Shown here piece by piece: positions 1-7,979 of a stretch of 24,245 bases of DNA. The DNA is from JAOZTV01 sp965371805 (GTDB lineage Bacteria; Acidobacteriota; Aminicenantia; UBA2199). The position numbers and the translations under genes were made by a program. Location of the stretch: the NCBI GenBank assembly GCA_965371805.1, contig CBDUZW010000075.1, positions 1 through 24,245 of the forward strand. Direction: 5' to 3'. Positions within the stretch are counted from its first letter, which is position 1, and each line of letters starts with the position of its first letter. Below the pieces are notes generated by a model, which saw nothing but the letters and a program-made list of their open reading frames with translations, was not told the origin of the DNA and ran no database searches.

Positions 1-29
1 TTTATGAAGCAACGACCTATCGTTTATAG

Positions 30-180
30 TGTTTTTTTTATGATGCAACACGGATAAATTTATTTTATTTAAACATCAAATTTCCATATCCGGGGGAATT
101 GTAAAAATTGTATATATTTTAATAGTAGACACATTGTTTATTCATTTTTTATTATTAAGTATGTGTTTGGCATATTATCT
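30..180 (-). pseudogene. Decayed trpA-like fragment downstream of the trp operon
   Basis: Read on the minus strand, 117 down to 82 translates I-Y-T-I-F-T-I-P-P-D-M-E. This matches I-Y-P-V-F-V-V-S-P-D-M-D in the intact trpA. After a stop codon comes C-L-N-K-I, resembling R-L-K-K-I, then K-F-I-R-V-A-S resembling G-F-I-Y-A-T. At DNA level, CCATATC(C)GGGGGA near 84-96 recurs at about 642-654. ATGATGCA, GATAAAT, AATAAAC and TATGCC lie in the same order as in trpA, with small indels. Several stops and long A/T runs show it is not functional. It sits beyond the operon terminator, so it may be a remnant of a tandem duplication or recombination. Fragment borders are approximate. The alternative is chance similarity in AT-rich DNA. 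Confidence 0.45.
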
Positions 181-278
181 AATTTTTATTTTTTTTTTGT
201 TGAATTTTTTTCATTTTTATATATAATTTTTATGCGGTAGTAATTCCTTCTAAGCAGAACGCTTAATGATAATCTCAT

Positions 279-308
279 AAAAAAGGAAAGAGGCTACCAC
301 CTCTTTCC
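279..308 (-). terminator. Rho-independent terminator of the aroF-trp operon
   Basis: On the minus strand GGAAAGAGG and CCTCTTTCC form a 9-bp stem with a six-base loop (TGGTAG), followed by a run of six T. It lies about 20 nt after the trpA stop codon, where the operon should end. The plus strand lacks a T-run after the stem, so it acts on the minus strand. Confidence 0.9.
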
Positions 309-330
309 GTACAAGGATGAAATTTTGATA

Positions 331-1110
331 TTAAATATTTATTACACTTTTACAACCTTTTAAAAACATTGAAACCCCTTCCAACCCTTCACTATTATAA
401 AGGTTTATTATATGACTTCCAATTACTGATATATCAGCATGTTTTTTCAAATTATTAACATGTTCGGCAGAAGATATTCCAAATCCAGCTGCAATTGGGA
501 GGTTTGTATGTTTTCTCAACTCTTTGAGAAAATTAATCCCCTTATTGTCTATTTCACTACTCTCGCCAGTTATACCAACCTTCAATGTTGCATAGATAAA
601 TCCTCTTGCAATTTTAGTGATCTTTTTTAAGCGATCAGGATCCATATCGGGGGATACTACAAAAACCGGATATATTTCTGCATCTTCAAGTTTATTGAAA
701 AAACCATCCAGATCAACATCAAAGGGAAGATCGGGCATAATAATCCCATCAATCTCTGAGTCTTTACAGAGAGAAATGAATTTATCGGTCCCCATCTTAA
801 ATAGAATATTTACATAGGTCATGATCAAGGTTGCAATATTAGACTGTATTTTTATATCGGAAGCAAGTTTAAAACTATCATAAACTGAAGTACCCTTACT
901 TAAGGACTTATGATTTGCCTCCAAAATTGTTCTTCCATCCGCCATTGGGTCAGAAAAAGGTATCTGTACCTCAACCATTGAGCTGCCATTTTTTTCCATA
1001 CACTGCACTAATTTTAGATTTGTTTCTATATCAGGGTAACCGGCAACAATATGATTCATCAAAAGATGTTTCCTCTTTTTATTTAGTATTAGATCTAGTT
1101 TATTCCCCAT
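331..1110 (-). CDS. trpA: Tryptophan synthase alpha chain
   Basis: Cleaves indole-3-glycerol phosphate to indole and glyceraldehyde 3-phosphate in the TrpA2B2 complex; indole is channelled to TrpB. The 259 residues are of normal length. Catalytic Glu and Asp positions are seen in M-V-E-V-Q-I-P-F-S-D-P-M-A-D-G. D-G-I-I-M-P-D-L-P, a V-G-I-T-G loop and A-A-G-F-G-I-S follow, as in the TIM-barrel family. A few motif positions are unusual: A-D-G-R-T rather than A-D-G-P-T, and A-T-L-K-V-G-I-T-G rather than S-R-A-G-V-T-G. The start has a strong SD (GAGGAGG) and overlaps the end of trpB by 11 nt. It is the last gene of the operon and is followed by a terminator. Confidence 0.95.
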   Translation of the reverse strand: MGNKLDLILNKKRKHLLMNHIVAGYPDIETNLKLVQCMEKNGSSMVEVQIPFSDPMADGRTILEANHKSLSKGTSVYDSFKLASDIKIQSNIATLIMTYVNILFKMGTDKFISLCKDSEIDGIIMPDLPFDVDLDGFFNKLEDAEIYPVFVVSPDMDPDRLKKITKIARGFIYATLKVGITGESSEIDNKGINFLKELRKHTNLPIAAGFGISSAEHVNNLKKHADISVIGSHIINLYNSEGLEGVSMFLKGCKSVINI

Positions 1111-2332
1111 TTGAAGCCTCCTCTTTTAAAAAATTGATCCAGTTATTCCTGTCAATATGTTTAGCAGTAATAAACAGGTCCTTGTCACCTCTTCCAGATA
1201 TATTTATAACCATTGTCCTATCTTTAGAATACTTACCTGCAATTTTTAATCCATAGGCAAGAGCATGTGAAGATTCCAGGGCTGGAATTATACCTTCATC
1301 TCTGCTTAAGATCTTATATGCTTCAAGGGCCTCATGATCATTTATACTCTCAAATTGAACCCTCTTGCTGTCGAAAAGATCAGCCAGCTCAGGTGATACA
1401 CCTGCATAATCCAGCCCTGCGCTGATTGAATGTGTTGGAAGGACCTGACCCATATCATCCTGAATAAAATAAGATTTATAACCCTGAACTATGCCAACAC
1501 TGCCCGCTCCTCCAAACCTGATTGCATTTTTTCCAGGTAGCTTACTCTCACCTCCAGCTTCGATTCCAATGCAGTTTACACTTTTATCATCGAGGAATGG
1601 TGAAAACAATCCTAGTGAATTAGATCCGCCACCTACACAGGCTACAAGAAAATCAGGTTTATCTACATCATATTTTTTTAGTTGTTTTTTAACTTCTATC
1701 CCGATTATAGATTGAAAATCTCTCACAATTAATGGATAAGGGTAGGGACCTAAGGCTGAGCCCAGAAGGTAATATGAATCTTTCAGGTTTTCGATCCAGT
1801 ATTTTAATGCATCATTTACCGCATCTTTTAAGGTTTGTGTACCGGATTCTACGGGAATTACTTCAGCACCCAGTAACTTCATTGAATAAACATTTGGATA
1901 CTGCCTTACAATATCCTTCTTTCCCATAAAAACCTTACATTTTAAATTAAACTTTGCAGCAACAGATGCTGTTGCAACTCCATGCTGGCCGGCTCCTGTT
2001 TCGGCAATTATACAACTTTTACCCATTTTTTTAGCTAGAAGGATCTGACCCAGTACATTATTTATCTTATGTGCACCAGTGTGACAATGACTTTCCAACT
2101 TTAAAAATATCTTACATCCTTTAGCTCTTTTTGTCAGGTTCTCTGCAAAATAGAGAGGTGTTGGTCTCCCTGTATAAGAGTTATTAAGATCTGTTAATTT
2201 CTCCAAAAACTCCTTGTCATCTTTCCACTTATTATAGACATCTTCGAGCTCTGATAATGCTGGGATCAACATTTCAGGCACAAATCTCCCACCATATTTA
2301 CCAAAATAATGGCTCCTATTATTTACTTTCAT
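1100..2332 (-). CDS. trpB: Tryptophan synthase beta chain
   Basis: PLP enzyme joining indole and serine to make tryptophan. The PLP lysine lies in H-T-G-A-H-K-I-N-N. The catalytic Glu is in E-T-G-A-G-Q-H-G, the phosphate-binding loop is C-V-G-G-G-S-N-S, and the substrate segment is T-H-S-I-S-A-G-L-D-Y. At 410 residues it is a normal-length TrpB1. It overlaps trpF by 14 nt and trpA by 11 nt, which implies tight translational coupling and balanced alpha:beta synthesis. Confidence 0.96.
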   Translation of the reverse strand: MKVNNRSHYFGKYGGRFVPEMLIPALSELEDVYNKWKDDKEFLEKLTDLNNSYTGRPTPLYFAENLTKRAKGCKIFLKLESHCHTGAHKINNVLGQILLAKKMGKSCIIAETGAGQHGVATASVAAKFNLKCKVFMGKKDIVRQYPNVYSMKLLGAEVIPVESGTQTLKDAVNDALKYWIENLKDSYYLLGSALGPYPYPLIVRDFQSIIGIEVKKQLKKYDVDKPDFLVACVGGGSNSLGLFSPFLDDKSVNCIGIEAGGESKLPGKNAIRFGGAGSVGIVQGYKSYFIQDDMGQVLPTHSISAGLDYAGVSPELADLFDSKRVQFESINDHEALEAYKILSRDEGIIPALESSHALAYGLKIAGKYSKDRTMVINISGRGDKDLFITAKHIDRNNWINFLKEEASNGE

Positions 2333-2954
2333 TATTTGCTCCCTTTAAGTTATCTACCTTATTAAAAAATAATTTCAATTTATCTTCGTCCTTTATACCC
2401 GGAATTCTTTCGACTGAGCTGCAGAGATCAATAGCATAAATATTTCTTGAGCTTAATCTTTCTATATTATGTTCAGAAATTCCACCTGCAATGATTAAAT
2501 TCCTATTATATTTTACTGCTTCATCTAAAATATATTCCGAAAATTGGATACCGGTACCTCCTGGTTGATTGGGTAAAAAAGTATCCAACAGGATATCTCC
2601 TTGAGTATACTTATCCATAATTTTTAGTGTTTCTGTTGTTTTTACTCTTAGTACCTTCCAGTAAGGCAATCCTAATTTGCTGCAATATTCTGGAGATTCA
2701 GAGCCATGAAGCTGAACAAGATCCAGACCTGCATTTTTATAAATCTTTCTCACATTTTCTGCCGTCTCATTAACAAATACACCGACATTGAGGGAATTTG
2801 ACTTCCCCTTTTGTATTATCTCAGCTGCATTTTTCAACTCAATAAATCTTGGTGATTTTTTATAAAAAATAAAACCTGAAAAATTTGTCCCAAGCCGATT
2901 TATTAAGTTATAATCATTTAAATTTGTTATTCCACAGATCTTAACCCTAAACAT
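2319..2954 (-). CDS. trpF: Phosphoribosylanthranilate isomerase
   Basis: Isomerises phosphoribosylanthranilate to CdRP in tryptophan synthesis. The 211-residue TIM barrel opens V-K-I-C-G-I-T-N, which carries the catalytic Cys. Further family signatures are V-G-V-F-V-N-E, V-Q-L-H-G, L-L-D-T-F (general acid Asp) with G-G-T-G, and A-G-G-I-S. It is a separate gene here, not fused to trpC as in enterics. It overlaps trpC by 8 nt and trpB by 14 nt. A dedicated trpF next to hisA means no need for a dual-function PriA enzyme. Confidence 0.95.
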   Translation of the reverse strand: MFRVKICGITNLNDYNLINRLGTNFSGFIFYKKSPRFIELKNAAEIIQKGKSNSLNVGVFVNETAENVRKIYKNAGLDLVQLHGSESPEYCSKLGLPYWKVLRVKTTETLKIMDKYTQGDILLDTFLPNQPGGTGIQFSEYILDEAVKYNRNLIIAGGISEHNIERLSSRNIYAIDLCSSVERIPGIKDEDKLKLFFNKVDNLKGANNESK

Positions 2955-3711
2955 CTAACATCTCCATAACAGATCTTCTCAGATCTTTACTTCTCATTAG
3001 AGATTCACCAACTAGAGCTCCTGCAAAACCTGCATTTTTTAACATAATTATATCCTCTTTGTTTTTTATTCCAGATTCAGAAATCACAAAGATATCTTCA
3101 GGCACTTTTTTTATTAATTTCATTGAAACTGAAAGATCGGTTTTAAATGTTTTTAGATTTCTATTATTGATTCCTATTATTTGAGGTTTTATTTTTAATG
3201 CCATCTCTAATTCTTCTTCTGAATGAACCTCAACTAAAACCTGCATCCCCAATTCTCTGGCAAAAAAGTATAATTCAGAAAGCTCATCAGGTGACAAACA
3301 TGCTGCAATTAAAAGGATGATGTCAGCCCCCATATTATAAGCTTCATATATCTGAAAAGGATGAATAATAAAATCTTTTCTTAGAAGAGGAATATTTATG
3401 TTCTTTCCAACCTCAATTAAATCCTGTTTGCTTCCCAGAAAATAGTTCTTTTCAGTTAATATAGATAGTGCAGAAGCCCCGGCCTTTTGAAAATCTCCTG
3501 CTATTTTAATTGGATCAAAATCCTTTTTTATTATGCCGGAAGATGGAGAGGCTTTTTTTATCTCTGTTATTAGAAAAAAACCTTTTTTTAAAAGTGGGAT
3601 TGGATCAAATATATCTCTCTTCCTGTTTAAAATAAACTTATCTCTGGCAAAACTATTAAAATTCTCCTGTTCATCAATTCTTATCTTTTCTATAATCTCA
3701 TTTAGTATCAT
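2947..3711 (-). CDS. trpC: Indole-3-glycerol phosphate synthase
   Basis: Converts CdRP to indole-3-glycerol phosphate. Seen: E-I-K-K-A-S-P-S-S-G (catalytic Lys, usual position), L-R-K-D-F-I, I-G-I-N-N-R-N-L, I-S-E-S-G-I and L-V-G-E-S-L-M. The frame is open to 3789, but I place the start at the ATG at 3711. It has AGGAG about 7 nt upstream, gives the usual N-terminus (M-I-L-N-E-I-I-E-K), and lies 16 nt after the trpGD stop, whereas the longer form would overlap trpGD by 62 nt. Length from this start is 254 residues, typical for the family. Confidence 0.94.
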   Translation of the reverse strand: MILNEIIEKIRIDEQENFNSFARDKFILNRKRDIFDPIPLLKKGFFLITEIKKASPSSGIIKKDFDPIKIAGDFQKAGASALSILTEKNYFLGSKQDLIEVGKNINIPLLRKDFIIHPFQIYEAYNMGADIILLIAACLSPDELSELYFFARELGMQVLVEVHSEEELEMALKIKPQIIGINNRNLKTFKTDLSVSMKLIKKVPEDIFVISESGIKNKEDIIMLKNAGFAGALVGESLMRSKDLRRSVMEMLDV

Positions 3712-3727
3712 TAAACTCTCCTGGTAA

Positions 3728-5320
3728 TTAGAAAGTACTGCCTGATCTGATAAGATCTTCCAGTTTTTGCTTTGCTGCGCCACTGTCAATTGATTTTTGA
3801 GCCAATTTAACCGCTGCTTTTAAAGAACTTGTAGTACCAGCTAAATATATAGCTGCTGCGCCATTTAATATAGCTATATCTCTTTTTGGGCTTTTATTAC
3901 CATCGAGAATTCCCAGAAATATTTCAGCATTTGCCTGCAGATCGCCTCCCTTTAGATCTTCCGGTCTGCATCGTTCAAGTCCAAACTCCTCCGGTTCTAT
4001 ATGGTAATTTCTTATCCATCCATCTCGTACTTCAGATACTGATGTCGCTCCAGTAAGTGTTATCTCATCCAGTCCATCACTTCCATGTACAACTAAAGCT
4101 CTTTTTACCTCAAGATTCACAAGTACTTTTGCAACTTTTTCAACCAGATCAGGTCTGAATACTCCTATAATTTGAGCATCAGCATCTGCCGGATTTGCTA
4201 AAGGACCTAATATATTGAATAAAGTTCTGAATCCCAGTTCCTTTCTTACAGAACCTACATGTTTCAAGGATTTATGAAGTTTTGGTGCAAAAAGAAAGGC
4301 GATTCCCACATCTTTTAAAAGAGATTCCATACATTTCTCACTACTATTAAGTTGAATACCTACTGCTTCACAGAGATCTGCACTACCGCATCTGGATGTT
4401 ACTGACCGGTTTCCATGTTTTGCGACTGTTACTCCGGCACCAGCAGCAATAAATGCAGCTGTTGTAGAGATATTGTAAGTACCGCTATTATCTCCTCCGG
4501 TACCGCAGAGATCAACAACTTTTACTCCTACAGGTTTTTTAATTTTTGCTGCATTTCTTCTCATAACCTTGGCAAATCCGGTGATTTCTGATACTGACTC
4601 TCCCTTTAATGCCATTGCAGTTAAGATTCCTGCAATTTGTACCTTAGACGTATCTGATCTGGATATTTCATCCATGATCCTCTCAGAATCTCCTTCACTG
4701 AGAGTCTCTCCATTATAAACAGTTTTCAGTCCTCTTTTTAGAAAAGATTCATCTGGGGAATTGTCAAGAAAATTGGAAAGAAGTTCATAACCTGAAGAGG
4801 ATCCATAGGATTCCGGATGAAACTGTACTCCTTCGACAGTGTAATTTTTATGCCTCACTCCCATAATTGTTCCATCTGCAGTCCATGCAGAGATTTCAAT
4901 GTCATCATTTAGCGTATCTCTGTCTATTACCAGGGAATGATATCTTATTACCTTCAGTGGGTTTGCAAGATTTTTGAAAACACCTCTTCCATCATGATAT
5001 ACATTTGACTCCTTCCCATGAAAGATTTTTTCAGCCTGAATGATTTCACCCCCAAATACATTTCCTATACATTGATGTCCAAGACATACTCCAAGTATTG
5101 GGACAATACCTTTAAATCTTCTTATAACTTCAGATGAAATTCCTGCAGACTCCGGACCTCCAGGACCGGGAGAAATGATAATATGGCTTGGTTTCATCTC
5201 TTCTATCTCAGAGATACTTATCTCATCATTTAATTTTACTATTACATCATAATTAAGATATTTGATATATTGAAAAATATTATATGTGAAAGAATCATAA
5301 TTATCAATTAACAAGATCAT
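3728..5320 (-). CDS. trpGD: Anthranilate synthase amidotransferase / anthranilate phosphoribosyltransferase fusion
   Basis: A 530-residue bifunctional protein. Residues 1 to about 185 are a class I glutamine amidotransferase (TrpG): oxyanion segment P-G-P-G-G-P-E, nucleophile Cys79 in G-V-C-L-G-H-Q, and His168/Glu170 in Q-F-H-P-E-S. It supplies ammonia to TrpE. Residues from about 195 to 530 are anthranilate phosphoribosyltransferase (TrpD): G-T-G-G-D-N-S-G-T-Y-N-I-S-T, K-H-G-N-R-S and R-K-E-L-G-F-R-T-L-F-N. The fusion is known from enterobacteria and Thermotoga, but many bacteria keep the genes separate. The start codon overlaps the trpE stop by 4 nt (ATGA). Confidence 0.95.
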   Translation of the reverse strand: MILLIDNYDSFTYNIFQYIKYLNYDVIVKLNDEISISEIEEMKPSHIIISPGPGGPESAGISSEVIRRFKGIVPILGVCLGHQCIGNVFGGEIIQAEKIFHGKESNVYHDGRGVFKNLANPLKVIRYHSLVIDRDTLNDDIEISAWTADGTIMGVRHKNYTVEGVQFHPESYGSSSGYELLSNFLDNSPDESFLKRGLKTVYNGETLSEGDSERIMDEISRSDTSKVQIAGILTAMALKGESVSEITGFAKVMRRNAAKIKKPVGVKVVDLCGTGGDNSGTYNISTTAAFIAAGAGVTVAKHGNRSVTSRCGSADLCEAVGIQLNSSEKCMESLLKDVGIAFLFAPKLHKSLKHVGSVRKELGFRTLFNILGPLANPADADAQIIGVFRPDLVEKVAKVLVNLEVKRALVVHGSDGLDEITLTGATSVSEVRDGWIRNYHIEPEEFGLERCRPEDLKGGDLQANAEIFLGILDGNKSPKRDIAILNGAAAIYLAGTTSSLKAAVKLAQKSIDSGAAKQKLEDLIRSGSTF

Positions 5321-6810
5321 ACTGAACCTCCGTTTTTAGATACACCTGTATTCTTAATAGCTTCATAAATTGCTGACAGCTTATTCTCCGTTTCCTCAAA
5401 TTCTGATTCAGGAACTGAGTCATTCACAATTCCAGCTCCAGCCTGTAACTGGGCAATACCATCTTTTAGCACGATTGTTCTTATCGTAATGCATGAATCA
5501 AGATTACCGTTAAAACCAAGATAAAATATCATGCCGCCATATGGTCCTCTTTTCCTTCCCTCAAGTTCAGTTACTATCTCCATTGCCCTGATTTTTGGAG
5601 CTCCTGAAAGTGTACCAGCTGGAAATACTGATTTAATTACATCAAAACTATCATATTTTTTTGATAGAGAAGCTCTTACGGTTGAAGCGATATGCATCAC
5701 ATGTGAGTATTTTTCAACTCTCATATAATCCTTTACCTCTACAGTTCCTGCCTTTGCAATTCTACCCAGATCATTTCTAGCCAGATCAACAAGCATCAGG
5801 TGTTCTGCTCTCTCTTTAGGGTCATTTAAGAGATCTTTCTCAAACTGCATATCAATATCTTCCGTTTTTCCTCTTTTTATTGTACCGGCAATTGGTTTTG
5901 TAAGTAGAACACCATTTTGTACCTTAACCATTACTTCAGGAGAACTGCCGATTAAATAGAATCCATCAAGATCAAGAAAAAACATATATGGTGAAGGGTT
6001 AAGTTGACGGAGAGTTTGATAAATTTGAAATGGATCCATATTAACTTTCAGCTCCTTCCTTCTGGAGATAACTGCCTGAATCAGCTCGCCTTCTTTAATA
6101 TATTTTTTACATTTTTTTACATTCGTCAGATATTCTTCAGGATCATCTTCACGTTCAATAATAGCGTTATTTTTTTCTGAATTTTTACTGGTATCTTCTT
6201 TAAGCTCTGATTTGATCAAGAGTTTTAAATTTGCAATTCTATTTTCTGCATCTTTATACAGTTTATCATTATCAACTGTATCCCCCTCGGAACCTATAAT
6301 AGTGACAACTATGAATACAGTTCTCCTAACCGAATCGTATACCAGTACATACTCCGGGATGATCATTAAACCGTCAGGAATGCCATTATCTTCCTGGCAG
6401 GTGGGAACCTTTGTAAAGTATTGAATTGATTCATATCCTAAATATCCAATTATTCCAGAGTAAAATGGAGGTAATCCCTCATATTCCGGACAATTGAATG
6501 CTTTAAGATAATTACTTGCATAGTCAAAAGGGTTATCAACAGTTTTATCAACTGCACCATTGACTAGTCCATTGGTTGTTATTTTAATCTTCTTTCCATT
6601 TAAAACAATTTTTACTAACTCTCCTCCCGTGATTATCGAATATCTTCCTACATTTTCACCTCTCTCAACGGATTCAAGAAAGAAACTTGACTTGGTTTTT
6701 AAAAATATTGTTATGGGGGAGTCATAGTCTGCCCTTATTTCTTCGTAAACTGGTATTACTTTATATTTTAATATATCTTCTTTAAATCTGGTTAATTCTG
6801 GAAAAATCAT
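5317..6810 (-). CDS. trpE: Anthranilate synthase component I
   Basis: Makes anthranilate from chorismate and ammonia supplied by TrpG. The 497-residue protein has the N-terminal regulatory half and the C-terminal chorismate-binding half (A-G-T-I-K-R-G, L-M-L-V-D-L-A-R-N-D-L-G-R, G-T-L-S-G-A-P-K-I-R-A-M, G-P-Y-G-G). An F-L-E-S-V-E-R-G-E-N-V-G-R-Y-S segment at residues 44-58 corresponds to the L-L-E-S tryptophan-binding site, so allosteric inhibition by Trp is likely retained (inference). SD AAAGGAG lies 5 nt before the ATG. A leader ORF with tandem Trp codons and two mutually exclusive hairpins lie immediately upstream, so Trp should also control expression. Confidence 0.96.
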   Translation of the reverse strand: MIFPELTRFKEDILKYKVIPVYEEIRADYDSPITIFLKTKSSFFLESVERGENVGRYSIITGGELVKIVLNGKKIKITTNGLVNGAVDKTVDNPFDYASNYLKAFNCPEYEGLPPFYSGIIGYLGYESIQYFTKVPTCQEDNGIPDGLMIIPEYVLVYDSVRRTVFIVVTIIGSEGDTVDNDKLYKDAENRIANLKLLIKSELKEDTSKNSEKNNAIIEREDDPEEYLTNVKKCKKYIKEGELIQAVISRRKELKVNMDPFQIYQTLRQLNPSPYMFFLDLDGFYLIGSSPEVMVKVQNGVLLTKPIAGTIKRGKTEDIDMQFEKDLLNDPKERAEHLMLVDLARNDLGRIAKAGTVEVKDYMRVEKYSHVMHIASTVRASLSKKYDSFDVIKSVFPAGTLSGAPKIRAMEIVTELEGRKRGPYGGMIFYLGFNGNLDSCITIRTIVLKDGIAQLQAGAGIVNDSVPESEFEETENKLSAIYEAIKNTGVSKNGGSV

Positions 6811-6826
6811 TATATCTCCTTTAGTA

Positions 6827-6867
6827 GAGCCAATTGCAAAAATACAATCTATTTTTGAAATCAGCTC
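6827..6867 (-). promoter_or_regulatory. Long hairpin abutting the trpE ribosome-binding site
   Basis: On the minus strand, the 18-nt arms 6867-6850 and 6844-6827 pair in 17 of 18 positions, two of them G-U, with one T/C mismatch and a five-base loop. The G-U pairs exist only in the minus-strand RNA, as expected of an RNA element. The stem ends 5 nt before the AAGGAG of trpE. No U-tract follows, so it is not an ordinary terminator. The 5' arm can alternatively pair with upstream sequence (see 6858-6884). Confidence 0.65.
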
Positions 6868-6884
6868 ATTTTTTTAATAAGTTA
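6858..6884 (-). promoter_or_regulatory. Alternative hairpin that excludes the RBS-proximal hairpin
   Basis: On the minus strand, TCAG-TAA-CTTATT can pair with AATGAG-CTGA: an inner 6 bp with one G-U and an outer 4 bp, with a 3-nt bulge. The downstream half (AATGAGCTGA) is also the start of the 6827-6867 stem, so both cannot form together. This is the 2:3 versus 3:4 logic of a leader attenuator. Boundaries are approximate within a few bases. Confidence 0.45.
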
Positions 6885-6919
6885 CTGACAATTGATTTAT
6901 ACTCTTGGTTTTTTAATCT

Positions 6920-6991
6920 TTATGTAGGGGAGGGCCCCCACCAAAAATTAAGGCTATTAAATTTAATTTTATATGTATTTGAAAGTATCAT
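6920..6991 (-). CDS. trpL: trp leader peptide with tandem Trp codons
   Basis: A 23-codon ORF between aroF and trpE starts at the ATG at 6991 and ends TTT-TGG-TGG-GGG-CCC-TCC-CCT-ACA-TAA (F-W-W-G-P-S-P-T). Two adjacent Trp codons (17 and 18, at 6943-6938) just ahead of the anthranilate synthase gene are the hallmark of a tryptophan leader. The SD is weak (AAGAG, about 13 nt upstream). The last codons form a GC-rich hairpin. I see no convincing promoter between aroF and this ORF, so it is probably transcribed from the aroF promoter or from one inside aroF. Confidence 0.75.
   Translation of the reverse strand: MILSNTYKIKFNSLNFWWGPSPT
6924..6941 (-). promoter_or_regulatory. G-rich hairpin over the end of the trp leader ORF
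   Basis: On the minus strand GTGGGGG and CCCCTAC form seven pairs (one G-U) around the loop CCCT. The 5' arm starts within the first of the two Trp codons. CUCC in the loop and 3' arm complements GGAG of the trpE SD, 109 nt downstream (loop end to AAGGAG). Complementarity is shorter here (4 bp) than in the aroF and cysK leaders. Confidence 0.6.
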
Positions 6992-7021
6992 TTTAATTTA
7001 TCATCTCTTTTGAAATATTAA

Positions 7022-7843
7022 TTATGATATATTCTCTCTCATATAGTTCCACATACTTTTAACTTTTTTAGAAGTTTGTGTAAACATTTCTGGAGTCATA
7101 GACTGGTCGCCGTCACTTAGGGCTTCTGCCGGGTTATTATGGACTTCAATTATTAATCCATCGGCTCCTGAAACAATTGCAGCCATTGCCATGGGCTCTA
7201 TAAGACTTAATCTTCCAGTTCCATGTGAAGGGTCAACAATTATAGGCAGGTGGGTAGATTCCTTAACTGCCGGTACAATACTGAGATCAAGTGTATTTCT
7301 TGTATAGGTTTCAAATGTTCGGATTCCTCTTTCACATAATATAACATTTTCATTTCCCTCAGAAAGAATATACTCGGCACAATTGAGCCATTCATCAAGT
7401 GTAGAATATAGCCCTCTTTTCAGCAGAACAGGCTTGTCTATTTTACCAATCTCCTTTAAGAGAGCAAAGTTCTGCATATTTCTAGCTCCAATTTGCAGGA
7501 TATCTGCATATTCACTAACCCATATTACATCTCTTGGATCTAATACTTCTGTTATAAATGGTAGTCCAGTCTCTTCTTTAGCTTTATTAAGAATTTTCAA
7601 TCCGTTTAAGCCAAGCCCCTGAAATGAGTATGGGGATGACCTGGGTTTAAAAACACCCCCTCTGAGCATATTGGCTCCAGCCTCTTTAACTTTTTGTGCA
7701 GTAACTATGGTTTGGATCTCTGATTCAACACTACATGGACCTGCTATTAATAAAAAATCCTCACCTATCCTAATATCGCCAACCTCTATAATTGTTCTGT
7801 GTTTTTTATATGATATAGAGTATCTACTTTTTGATTGTGTCAT
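7022..7843 (-). CDS. aroF: 3-Deoxy-7-phosphoheptulonate (DAHP) synthase, type I-beta
   Basis: Condenses phosphoenolpyruvate with erythrose 4-phosphate, the first step of the shikimate pathway. Motifs: A-G-P-C-S-V-E-S (metal Cys37), G-G-V-F-K-P-R-S-S-P-Y-S-F-Q-G, I-G-A-R-N-M-Q-N, L-L-K-R-G, C-E-R-G-I-R-T-F, D-P-S-H-G-T-G (metal His207) and the C-terminal E-V-H with S-D-G-D-Q-S. At 273 residues it is a bare catalytic barrel. It has neither the N-terminal ferredoxin-like regulatory domain of the Thermotoga enzyme nor the chorismate mutase domain of the Bacillus one, so allosteric control is probably absent. A Phe-codon-rich leader ORF upstream would then be its main end-product control (inference). 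SD AAGGAG at 7855-7850. aroF or aroG naming is a convention. Confidence 0.93.
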   Translation of the reverse strand: MTQSKSRYSISYKKHRTIIEVGDIRIGEDFLLIAGPCSVESEIQTIVTAQKVKEAGANMLRGGVFKPRSSPYSFQGLGLNGLKILNKAKEETGLPFITEVLDPRDVIWVSEYADILQIGARNMQNFALLKEIGKIDKPVLLKRGLYSTLDEWLNCAEYILSEGNENVILCERGIRTFETYTRNTLDLSIVPAVKESTHLPIIVDPSHGTGRLSLIEPMAMAAIVSGADGLIIEVHNNPAEALSDGDQSMTPEMFTQTSKKVKSMWNYMRENIS

Positions 7844-7953
7844 TATTTTCTCCTTAAATTCTTTTAATCAAAAGATTTGAATTGGGAACCAGAAACAGAA
7901 ATAAGGTAATACTCATCCCTGTTTAATGGTTGAATATAGTTGGATAGATATTA

Positions 7954-7979
7954 TTTTAGGCGGAAGGAGCCGCCCAAAA
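7954..7979 (-). promoter_or_regulatory. Hairpin with CUCCUU loop at the end of the aroF leader ORF
   Basis: On the minus strand TTTTGGGCGG (7979-7970) and CCGCCTAAAA (7963-7954) form a 10-bp stem, one pair being G-U. The six-base loop CTCCTT (7969-7964) is the exact complement of the aroF SD AAGGAG (7855-7850), 108 nt downstream. The stem covers leader codon 22 (Phe) through the stop codon. No U-tract follows. Confidence 0.7.

Noticed and set aside
3712..3789. Longer N-terminus of trpC
   Set aside because: It would overlap trpGD by 62 nt. The ATG at 3711 has an SD and matches the family N-terminus.
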